Positions 57,887 to 64,000 of a stretch of DNA of 64,000 bases are shown piece by piece (the stretch's first letter is position 1; every line of letters begins with the position of its first letter). The position numbers and the translations under genes are program-made. The notes under the pieces are model-generated. The model saw nothing but the letters and a program-made list of their open reading frames with translations. It did no database searches and was not told the origin of the DNA. The stretch spans positions 248,001 to 312,000 of the forward strand of contig NZ_JAJGNP010000003.1 in the NCBI RefSeq assembly GCF_020782245.1, written 5' to 3'. The DNA comes from Sphingobium soli. Its GTDB lineage: Bacteria; Pseudomonadota; Alphaproteobacteria; Sphingomonadales; Sphingomonadaceae.

Positions 57887-59115
57887 CGTGCGCCTCCGAT
57901 CGGCTCCAATATAAGGTCTCGGGTCAGAACCACGCGCAACGGATGCCCCGGTCGGATGGTGAGCGTCGGCTGCACATTGAGCTGCCGACGCACGATCTGC
58001 TGGCCGGCCTGGTTGATGGTGTCCTGCGAGCCGCGGCGCAGCGCGCGGGTCAGGTCGTCCTCGCTGTCCGCGCCCAGCTCGGCGCCGACGCCGAGCAGCG
58101 TCGAGACGGCGGCGGCTTTGAGCAGATTGCCCCAATGCTGGTTCACGCGATCCTGTAGGCCAGCATAGCCGGCCGCATCGGCGCCGGGCTGGCGCTCGAG
58201 AACGATCGAGCGGCTGTCCGGCATGATGAGGCGATCCCAGGCGAGCAGCACGCGGGTCTGTCCGGCGGCGATCTCGCTGTCATATTCGCCGATCAGCCGC
58301 GCACCCTGCGGGATGAGCAGGACGCGGCCGGTAGGGCTGTCATAGACATTGGCCGTCACCTGGGCGGTGATTTGCCCCGGAAGGTCGGAACGGATGCCGG
58401 TGATGAGCGCGGCGGGGATGATGCTGCCGGCCTGCACAATGTTGGGCGAGGCCGGCGCGGTCAGGCGCTCGACGCTCGCCGTGCGCGCATTGGATGCCTG
58501 CGCCATGAAAGCCCGCTTTCCGGCCTGGTCACCCCGCGGCGCCGTGTCATTGGGCTGCGCCGCAGGCTGCGGCGCGGCGGTGTCCGGCGCTGCCATTGCG
58601 AGATTCGGCACGGACGGCATCGCGGCGGCTCCGGCGCTTCCGCCGCCGAGGAACACGCCGCTCGTGCGCGCCGGGTCGCGTTCCTGGCTGATGCGCTGAC
58701 GGGCGGCTTCTGCGGCCTGCGCTCTCGGATCGGGCTGTCCGCCGACCGGCGGGACAGGGACATTCTCCCCGCGCTGCTGGGCGGAGACGATCGGGCCGCC
58801 GAGGTCGCCGGGAAGCGGCGCCCCAAGTTTCGGAACCTGGCCATAGTCCTTCGGCCCTGAATTGATCGTCTCGGCCGTGGCGCGGCTGTCGGTGCTGTAG
58901 AGTTCCTTGGTCTCCTTCTCGCCCGGCGGCTTGAGCGCGTAGATCAGCGAGCCGCCGATGCCGAGACCGGCCACGACGCCCATCACGGCGAGCGCCTTGC
59001 GCGAGAGCCGCATGACGCGCGGCGGATCGCCGCGAAGCTGGAAGGCTTGCGGGTCGGCGCGCGGCGTCTGCGGTGCGGCCGCCTCGGGCGGGGAAGTGTC
59101 GGCCGGATCGGTCAC
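57883..59115 (-). CDS. trbI: TrbI (VirB10-like) conjugation channel protein
   Basis: A 410-residue protein: short cytoplasmic N-terminus, one membrane helix (about 41-60), a Pro/Gln-rich periplasmic spacer and a C-terminal VirB10 domain (LTAPASPNIVQAGSIIPAAL, NVYDSPTGRVLLIPQGARLI, GEYDSEIAAGQTRVLLAWDR, TIRPGHPLRVVLTRDLIL). It spans both membranes and senses energy from the ATPases. Overlaps trbG by 4 bases. Confidence 0.95.
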   Translation of the reverse strand: MTDPADTSPPEAAAPQTPRADPQAFQLRGDPPRVMRLSRKALAVMGVVAGLGIGGSLIYALKPPGEKETKELYSTDSRATAETINSGPKDYGQVPKLGAPLPGDLGGPIVSAQQRGENVPVPPVGGQPDPRAQAAEAARQRISQERDPARTSGVFLGGGSAGAAAMPSVPNLAMAAPDTAAPQPAAQPNDTAPRGDQAGKRAFMAQASNARTASVERLTAPASPNIVQAGSIIPAALITGIRSDLPGQITAQVTANVYDSPTGRVLLIPQGARLIGEYDSEIAAGQTRVLLAWDRLIMPDSRSIVLERQPGADAAGYAGLQDRVNQHWGNLLKAAAVSTLLGVGAELGADSEDDLTRALRRGSQDTINQAGQQIVRRQLNVQPTLTIRPGHPLRVVLTRDLILEPIGGAR

Positions 59116-60137
59116 GGCCGCCCCCTGCGGCGCGATTCCGCATCGTCACGCACGATGCGGACGCGCTGCTCGCTGCGCCGGTCGCCCAGGCGCAGCTCGG
59201 CGGCGGCGAACAGCCGGTCCACCACCATGTAGCGGCCCTGCACGCGGTAATTGACCAGCTCGGCGTCGCCGGCCGGGCCGGTCACGAACAGCGGCGGCAT
59301 CTCGCCCTGCGAGATCCCGGCCGGAAACTCGATGAAGACCTGCGCGGAATCGTCGAAGGCGCGAACGGGCTTCCACGGCACGCGGTCGCCCTCGATCTGG
59401 TAGCGGAAATTGAGCGCCGCGAGGTCGATGCCGGCGGCGACGGGGGCCGAGGCGGCAGCGGCGGCATTAGCACCGCGCAGGGCGATCAGCGCGTCCTGCG
59501 GGTAGGTCCAGGAGACCGACGCCATGTAGGTCGAGGCCGTCGCGCGCAGTTCGATGTGATAGGTGCGCCGGTCGGTATTGATGACGAGGTTGGTGTAAAT
59601 GTCGGGCCGTGTGGGCTTCGTCAGGATATGCACGCGGGCCGTGAGGCCGCTGCCGCTCACCGTGTCGCCGATAATCCAGCGCACGGTATCGCCGGCCGCG
59701 ACCGGCCCCGGTCCCACAAGCTGCTCCCCTTCCTGAAGCGCGATGTCCGTCACCTGGCCGGGCGCGGCATAGACCTGATAGAGCGCGCCGTCCGACCACG
59801 GATATTGCTGGATGGCGTTCACATAGCCGTCGCGGGTGGGCTGGACGCGGGCGGCGGCATTGGCCGCCCCGACGCGGCGGCGCGGATCGGCGTGCTCGGA
59901 CGTCGCCGTGCCGGTCGCGAGCGGCTTCAACTGGCCGGGCAGAGGCAGCGGTTCGGGGATCGTCACCACCTCGACGGCGCGCGGCGGCTGTGCGGCCGGC
60001 GTCGCCGCGATCTCGCGCGGCGGATCGTCATAGGCGATGGCCGGTGGCTTCGCGGACGTGGTAGCGCAGCCGGCGAGCGCGGCAGCGGAGACGAGCAGCG
60101 CGGCCGTGGCCGCGCGGCGGATGGGTATGCCGGTCAT
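59112..60137 (-). CDS. trbG: TrbG (VirB9-like) conjugation channel protein
   Basis: A 341-residue protein with a lipoprotein-type signal (ALAGC, Cys24) and a VirB9 domain: DGYVNAIQQYPWSDGALYQV, RPDIYTNLVINTDRRTYHIE, FDDSAQVFIEFPAG, YMVVDRLFAAAELRLGD. It forms the outer-membrane core with TrbI. The ATG at 60,137 overlaps the trbF stop; the frame open further upstream runs antiparallel to no conserved domain and is not part of the protein. Confidence 0.94.
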   Translation of the reverse strand: MTGIPIRRAATAALLVSAAALAGCATTSAKPPAIAYDDPPREIAATPAAQPPRAVEVVTIPEPLPLPGQLKPLATGTATSEHADPRRRVGAANAAARVQPTRDGYVNAIQQYPWSDGALYQVYAAPGQVTDIALQEGEQLVGPGPVAAGDTVRWIIGDTVSGSGLTARVHILTKPTRPDIYTNLVINTDRRTYHIELRATASTYMASVSWTYPQDALIALRGANAAAAASAPVAAGIDLAALNFRYQIEGDRVPWKPVRAFDDSAQVFIEFPAGISQGEMPPLFVTGPAGDAELVNYRVQGRYMVVDRLFAAAELRLGDRRSEQRVRIVRDDAESRRRGRP

Positions 60138-60817
60138 TGCGACAGCTCCTTGGACCAGTTGAGGGCGTTGACGAACACGCCGAGCGGGTTCTTGCGCAGC
60201 GCGTCGGGCGTGCGCGGCGGTTGCACGACGACCGTGAGGATGGCCGACCAGCGTTCGGTGGCGGCGAGGCTCCCGTCCTGATAGCGGCGCTCGGTCCAGG
60301 CGACGCGGAAGCTGTCGGGCGAGGCCCGGATCACACTGGAGACGTCCACCGCGACCTGAACCTTGCCGACCTGTGTGAATGGGTCGTTGGCGCGGGCATA
60401 GTCGTTGAGCGCCATCGCCCCCTTGTCGGTCGTGAAGTCGTAGGCGCGCAACCAGTTCTGGCGCACGATCACCGGATCGGCCGGGATCGCCCGGACCTGT
60501 TCGATGAAGCGGGCGAGATGGAACGCGATCTGCGGGTCGGTCGGACGGTAGCCGGCTTCGGCGGGCGCGACGGCCTGGGCCTCGCCCAGCCGATCGAGCT
60601 GCACCACCCAGGGCACGATATGGCCGCGGGCGGATTGCCAGACGAGCCCAGCGGTGAGCCCGCCCGAGAGGGCCAGCGCGCCGAAGAAGGCGAGGCGCCA
60701 GTTCTTCGCCTGCACGCGCGCCGAGCCGATGCGGTCGTCCCAGACCTGCGCGGCGCGCTGATAGGGCGTGGTGGGTTCGGGGGGCTGGTCGTAGCGGATG
60801 GTGGGGCGTCGGAACAT
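60134..60817 (-). CDS. trbF: TrbF (VirB8-like) assembly protein
   Basis: A 227-residue bitopic protein: MFRRPTIRYDQPPEPTTPYQ, one membrane helix (about 43-62) and a periplasmic NTF2-like VirB8 domain (FHLARFIEQVRAIPADPVIV, WTERRYQDGSLAATERWSAI). It links the inner and outer parts of the channel. Placed between trbL and trbG in the usual order. Confidence 0.94.
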   Translation of the reverse strand: MFRRPTIRYDQPPEPTTPYQRAAQVWDDRIGSARVQAKNWRLAFFGALALSGGLTAGLVWQSARGHIVPWVVQLDRLGEAQAVAPAEAGYRPTDPQIAFHLARFIEQVRAIPADPVIVRQNWLRAYDFTTDKGAMALNDYARANDPFTQVGKVQVAVDVSSVIRASPDSFRVAWTERRYQDGSLAATERWSAILTVVVQPPRTPDALRKNPLGVFVNALNWSKELSQ

Positions 60818-60823
60818 GGAGGG

Positions 60824-62209
60824 TCAGTCCTTCTCTTTGATGTCGGGACCGGCTCCGCCGCCGTGGCTGTCGCCGGCCTTCATGGTGTGGGCGAGGACGG
60901 TCGCGCCGTGGCTGACGGCCTGGCGGCGTTTCATCGCGGCCGCCCATGCGGGCTGGGCCGACGTGCCGGCCGCCCCGGAGCCTTCAGCGGTCGCGGCGGC
61001 CGGGGTGGCGGCTTCGGGTCCGCCGGTGATCGTGCCGCCCGTGGCGGTGAACCCGGCGCGGGCGCCCGAGCGGAAATTGGCCTTCATCGCCGCGCCGCCC
61101 TTGGCGGCCGCCTTGCGCAAGGGCGAGAGGACGGCGCTCACCGCGCTTCCCGCCGCCGCCTGACCGACAGCGGCCATGCCGCCCGCGACAGCGCCCGCGC
61201 CGCTCTTGCCCAGCGAGCCGAGGCTATAAGCGCTGGTCGCACCGCCCGCCATCTGCGCGCCGCCACGCGCGGCGGCGCCGGTCATCCGGCCGGCCGCGCC
61301 GAGGGCGGAACCGGCGGCCCCGACGCCAAGGCGAGCCGCGGCCGCGCCGCCGACCAGCGCGCCGCCTGCGGCCAGCGCGGTGCCGGCCGCCGCACCCGCG
61401 CCGAGTTGCGGGCCGCCCGAGACGATGCCGTTGGCGATCGAAGGGCCGAAGATCGACAGGCCGAGGAGCGACAGCGCGGCGAGCGCGATGGCCATGACCT
61501 GATTGATGTCGGGCGCGGGGCCGAGCGCTGCGCCGGTGAACTGGCTGAACAGGGTGGTGCCGATGCCGGTGATGACGGCGAGCACCAGCACCTTGATGCC
61601 GGTCGAGACGACATGGCCCAGCACCTTCTCGGCCATGAAGGCGGTCTTGTTGAAGAAGGCGAAGGGCAGCAGGACGAAGCCGGCCAGCGTCACCAGCTTG
61701 AACTCGATCAGCGTGATGAAGACCTGCACGGCGATGATGAAGAAGGCGAGCACCACGATCACCCAGGCGAGCAGCAGCACGAGGATCAGCGCGAGGTTCG
61801 AGAACACGGCCCACAGGCTGGAGAACTGCCCCGCCGCATCGAGCAGCGGCTTGGCCGCTTCGAGCCCCTTCGCCGCGATCGTGCCGGGCTTCATGAACTC
61901 GTCGATCGTCATGGCCCCGCCGCTGGCCTGGAGGCCGAGCCCGGCGAAGCTCTCGAACACGATGGTGGCGAGCAGCGCGAAATTGCCGATGATGAACGCG
62001 AAGGTGCCGATGTAGAGCGTCTTCTTGACGAGGCGCTGAAGCACGTCCTCGTCCGCGCCCCAGGCCCAGAACAGGCCGGCGAGCGTCATGTCGATGGCGA
62101 TCAGCGTGGTCGAGAGGAACGCGACCTCGCCGCCGAGCAGTCCGAATCCGCTGTCGATGTAGCCGGTGAAGACATTGAGGAAATTGTCGATAACACCGGT
62201 GTCGTTCAT
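60824..62209 (-). CDS. trbL: TrbL (VirB6-like) inner-membrane channel protein
   Basis: A 461-residue polytopic protein. Residues 1-270 contain several membrane helices (DMTLAGLFWAWGADEDVLQR, FEFKLVTLAGFVLLPFAFFN region); the rest is a long Gly/Ala-rich cytoplasmic or periplasmic tail. VirB6 homologues form the DNA passage in the inner membrane. The start overlaps the preceding small gene by 4 bases. Confidence 0.92.
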   Translation of the reverse strand: MNDTGVIDNFLNVFTGYIDSGFGLLGGEVAFLSTTLIAIDMTLAGLFWAWGADEDVLQRLVKKTLYIGTFAFIIGNFALLATIVFESFAGLGLQASGGAMTIDEFMKPGTIAAKGLEAAKPLLDAAGQFSSLWAVFSNLALILVLLLAWVIVVLAFFIIAVQVFITLIEFKLVTLAGFVLLPFAFFNKTAFMAEKVLGHVVSTGIKVLVLAVITGIGTTLFSQFTGAALGPAPDINQVMAIALAALSLLGLSIFGPSIANGIVSGGPQLGAGAAAGTALAAGGALVGGAAAARLGVGAAGSALGAAGRMTGAAARGGAQMAGGATSAYSLGSLGKSGAGAVAGGMAAVGQAAAGSAVSAVLSPLRKAAAKGGAAMKANFRSGARAGFTATGGTITGGPEAATPAAATAEGSGAAGTSAQPAWAAAMKRRQAVSHGATVLAHTMKAGDSHGGGAGPDIKEKD

Positions 62210-62520
62210 GGCCGGGCGCCTTCGTCTGGCGCCGTGTCGCCGCCGCGCTCCGTCGCGGGCGCGGGCTCGTCCTGACGGAAGAAGCGGCGGCGATTGGCGG
62301 CCCAGGCCGCCTCGCAGCCCGAGTCCGGCATGGTGAGCGAGGCGCAGCGGTCCAGCTCGCGGGCGAGCCTGGCCTGGCCTTCATCCGCCGGCAGGACGAG
62401 CGGCGGCGTGGGCGCGGGCTCATCGGGCTGGACGGCGGCGACGATCGCCACCGTCATCATCAGCCCGGCCAGCGCCGCCATCCCTGCGATTTTCGCCGTG
62501 CGCGAGGTTCCATGCAGCAT
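62206..62520 (-). CDS. TrbK-like small membrane protein (entry exclusion candidate)
   Basis: A 104-residue protein: one N-terminal membrane helix (about 11-29), then a periplasmic part with two Cys (LARELDRCASLTMPDSGCEA), followed by AWAANRRRFF, the usual TrbK-alt layout. It lies between trbJ and trbL, where trbK is expected. Such proteins stop redundant transfer into a cell that already has the element. Confidence 0.8.
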   Translation of the reverse strand: MLHGTSRTAKIAGMAALAGLMMTVAIVAAVQPDEPAPTPPLVLPADEGQARLARELDRCASLTMPDSGCEAAWAANRRRFFRQDEPAPATERGGDTAPDEGARP

Positions 62521-62529
62521 GGGGCAGTC

Positions 62530-63246
62530 TCAGTTGCCCATGAAGCGGCGGAACCGCTCGCGCCCTTCGGCTTCCTCGGCCGCCTGACGGGCGGATTGCA
62601 GCGCCTGCGCCCGGCCCTGCGCCGCGACGGCGGCGGTCAGGTCGGCGAGCTGCTGCGATTGTAACGCGAGAAGCTGGTTGCCCGCCTGCGCCGCCTGGAG
62701 CGCGCCTGTCGCGGACTGGCTGGTCGAGACCAGGCTGTCCATCGTCGTGCGCGTGCCTTCGATGTTGCCGACAACACCGGCCTGCACCTGCAAGGCATCC
62801 TGAAAGGCGCCGACGCTATCCTCCCAGCGAGCGTTCGCATTGGCGACCATCTGCGCGTGATCGCCGGTCAGCGCCGCGCCCTTGTAGCGGCCGTTGAATG
62901 CCTGCTGGATGTCCTGCACGTCGTAGGCGATGCGCTGGGCTTCGCTCAGAAGCTGCTGGGTGCGCTGCACCTGCTGCTGGAGCTGCTGGAGCGAGGAGAA
63001 CGGCAGCGAAGTCAGGTTGCGCGCCTCGTTGGTGAGGCTCGTCGCTGCTTGCTGGATTTGCTGAATCTGGTTGTTGATTTGTTGAAGCGACCGCGCGGCC
63101 GTCAGCACGTTCTGCGCGTAGTTGGTCGGGTCATAGACGATGCCGCCGAACTGCGCGTAGGCAGGCATGGGCGCGATCATCGGCACGACGGCCGCGCTGG
63201 CGAGGACGCCGGCCAGGATGGCGCGGCGCAGGGGGAATCCGGTCAT
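62530..63246 (-). CDS. trbJ: TrbJ (VirB5-like) conjugation protein
   Basis: A 238-residue secreted protein: signal peptide (about 1-31, ends MPAYA), then FGGIVYDPTNYAQNVLTAAR, the TrbJ signature, and long Gln-rich coiled coils. It ends EAEGRERFRRFMGN, a tail shared with the small protein at 57,341-57,649. It is a minor pilus or pilus-tip component. The ATG at 63,246 fits the signal peptide; the frame open upstream is in trbE. Confidence 0.92.
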   Translation of the reverse strand: MTGFPLRRAILAGVLASAAVVPMIAPMPAYAQFGGIVYDPTNYAQNVLTAARSLQQINNQIQQIQQAATSLTNEARNLTSLPFSSLQQLQQQVQRTQQLLSEAQRIAYDVQDIQQAFNGRYKGAALTGDHAQMVANANARWEDSVGAFQDALQVQAGVVGNIEGTRTTMDSLVSTSQSATGALQAAQAGNQLLALQSQQLADLTAAVAAQGRAQALQSARQAAEEAEGRERFRRFMGN

Positions 63247-64000
63247 AGAGGTAACTCCTGCTGGGGTTGGCGTGGGGGATCGGGGGGAAGAAGCTCGACG
63301 GCCCAGGCACAGCCGCGATGACGCAGCCATTCGGCCGCGAAGGCGGGCGCCCCGTGGGTTTCGATGATGTCGGCGATGGCGAGCTGGTCGGTCTTCGACG
63401 ACGCGGCGGCGAAGGTCAGCGCGACCTCACCCAGCCCCAGCTCGAACAGGCGATTGCCGCGCCTGCTTTGACAGTAATAATCCCTCTTGGGCGTGGCCCG
63501 GCTGAGGATTTCGATCTGCCGGGCGTTGAGCCCGAACCGCTCGTAGATGGCCGCGATCTGCGGCTCGGCCGCGCGCTCGTTCGGCAGGAAGATGCGCGTC
63601 GGGCAGGACTCGATGATGGCCGGCGCGATGCTCGACGTCTCGATGTCGGCGAGGCTCTGCGTCGCGAAGACGACGCTGGCATTGCGCTTGCGCAGCGTCT
63701 TCAGCCACTCGCGGAGCTGCGCGGCGAAGTCCGGGCTGTCGAGGACCAGCCAGCCCTCGTCGATGATGATGAGCGTCGGCGAGCCGTCCAGCCGCCCCTC
63801 GATCCGATGGAACAGATAGGAGAGCACCGCGGCGGCCGAGCCGGCGCCGACCAGCCCCTCGGTCTCGAACGCCTGCATGTCGGCTTCGCCAAGCCGCTCG
63901 GCCTCGGCGTCGAGCAGCCGGCCCCACGGCCCGCCGATGCAATAGGGCGCGAGCGCCTGCTTGAGCTGCTGGCTCTGCAACAGGACCGCGAGCCCTGTCA
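63243..64000 (-). CDS. trbE: TrbE (VirB4-like) ATPase, C-terminal part
   Basis: The last 252 or so residues of a VirB4/TrbE ATPase, running off the right edge of the window; the start and Walker A lie outside. Visible are Walker B LIIIDEGW, the sensor region VVFATQSLADIETSSIAPAI and the C-terminal domain. It powers pilus assembly and DNA transfer. It overlaps trbJ by 4 bases. Confidence 0.93.
   Translation of the reverse strand, partial: TGLAVLLQSQQLKQALAPYCIGGPWGRLLDAEAERLGEADMQAFETEGLVGAGSAAAVLSYLFHRIEGRLDGSPTLIIIDEGWLVLDSPDFAAQLREWLKTLRKRNASVVFATQSLADIETSSIAPAIIESCPTRIFLPNERAAEPQIAAIYERFGLNARQIEILSRATPKRDYYCQSRRGNRLFELGLGEVALTFAAASSKTDQLAIADIIETHGAPAFAAEWLRHRGCAWAVELLPPDPPRQPQQELPL

Larger units (their letters stand above)
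23766..64000. mobile_element. integrative and conjugative element (left end to window edge)
   Basis: The element starts at the tRNA-Gly attachment fragment, carries a tyrosine recombinase just inside the boundary, two insertion sequences, a catabolic cargo of about 28 kb with its own TetR regulator, and a trb-type mating-pair-formation module with a LysR gene. The right end, relaxase and coupling protein genes are not in the window. The gene order around trbI-trbE recalls Tn4371-type ICEs, but the tRNA-Gly target differs from that family. Confidence 0.75.

Noticed and set aside
60137..62275. 712-codon open frame opposite trbF/trbL
   Set aside because: Antisense of clear conjugation genes; low-complexity Gly/Arg/Glu-rich translation.
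1..64000. CRISPR array
   Set aside because: No regularly spaced repeats of 25-40 bp were seen; the four cluster elements are 1.2-3.3 kb apart and lie in promoters.

Overview
The window looks like part of a GC-rich alphaproteobacterial genome, most likely a sphingomonad. This is an inference from the protein style, the TonB-dependent receptor, the SDR-rich and flavin-rich catabolic genes and the trb-type conjugation genes; no ribosomal or other taxonomic marker is present. It divides into chromosome on the left (1 to about 23,765) and an integrated mobile element on the right (about 23,766 to the window edge).

Left part, 123-15,667: a non-flagellar type III secretion system (injectisome). A leftward operon encodes a lytic transglycosylase, SctV, SctC, SctD, a needle candidate (SctF-like), SctI, SctJ, SctK, SctL, SctN, SctO and SctP. 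A divergent rightward operon encodes SctU, a FliO-like protein, a split SctQ, SctR, SctS, SctT and a small LuxR-type HTH protein. Most genes overlap by 1-16 bases. The FliO-like protein is unexpected in an injectisome.

15,668-23,500: an accessory block, probably the substrates of the injectisome. It contains a secreted protein whose C-terminus resembles the needle candidate, several unrecognised proteins, a DUF1521/MIIA protein with the self-cleavage motif GDPHVD, a polymorphic-toxin-like nuclease with its own translationally coupled YezG-like immunity protein, a 479-residue unknown and a lipoprotein. Four copies of a 37-38 bp element (CGACTAG-N4/5-CTAGTCG nested in CGGATCG direct repeats 21-22 bp apart) precede four of these transcription units, and a half-match lies before sctU. 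I read it as the operator or activator site of the cluster, perhaps bound by the LuxR-type protein.

23,766-28,078: the left end of an integrative element. The last 45 bp of a tRNA-Gly(GCC) gene form the attachment site, followed by a tyrosine recombinase, an IS5-like insertion flanked by 8-bp direct repeats, and the tail of an IS21-type element.

28,079-56,281: a catabolic island. It has a Baeyer-Villiger monooxygenase, a luciferase-type monooxygenase, a flavin reductase, a degenerate RibB-like protein, three alpha/beta hydrolases, seven SDRs, three medium-chain reductases/dehydrogenases, an MFS exporter, a TonB receptor, a TetR regulator, a CoA-transferase, an acyl-CoA dehydrogenase, an ACAD10/LvaA-type kinase and a thiolase. 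The inferred route is oxidation of a cyclic or branched alcohol/ketone to an ester or lactone, hydrolysis to a hydroxyacid, CoA activation, kinase/dehydrogenase processing of the hydroxyacyl-CoA, and thiolysis. A palindrome of consensus CTGTAAC-RY-GTTACAG occurs in the major promoter regions and is the likely operator of the TetR protein.

56,397-64,000: the conjugation module (LysR regulator, small exclusion-like protein, DUF2274 protein, TrbI, TrbG, TrbF, TrbL, TrbK-like, TrbJ and the end of TrbE), which supports calling the right part an ICE that continues beyond the window.
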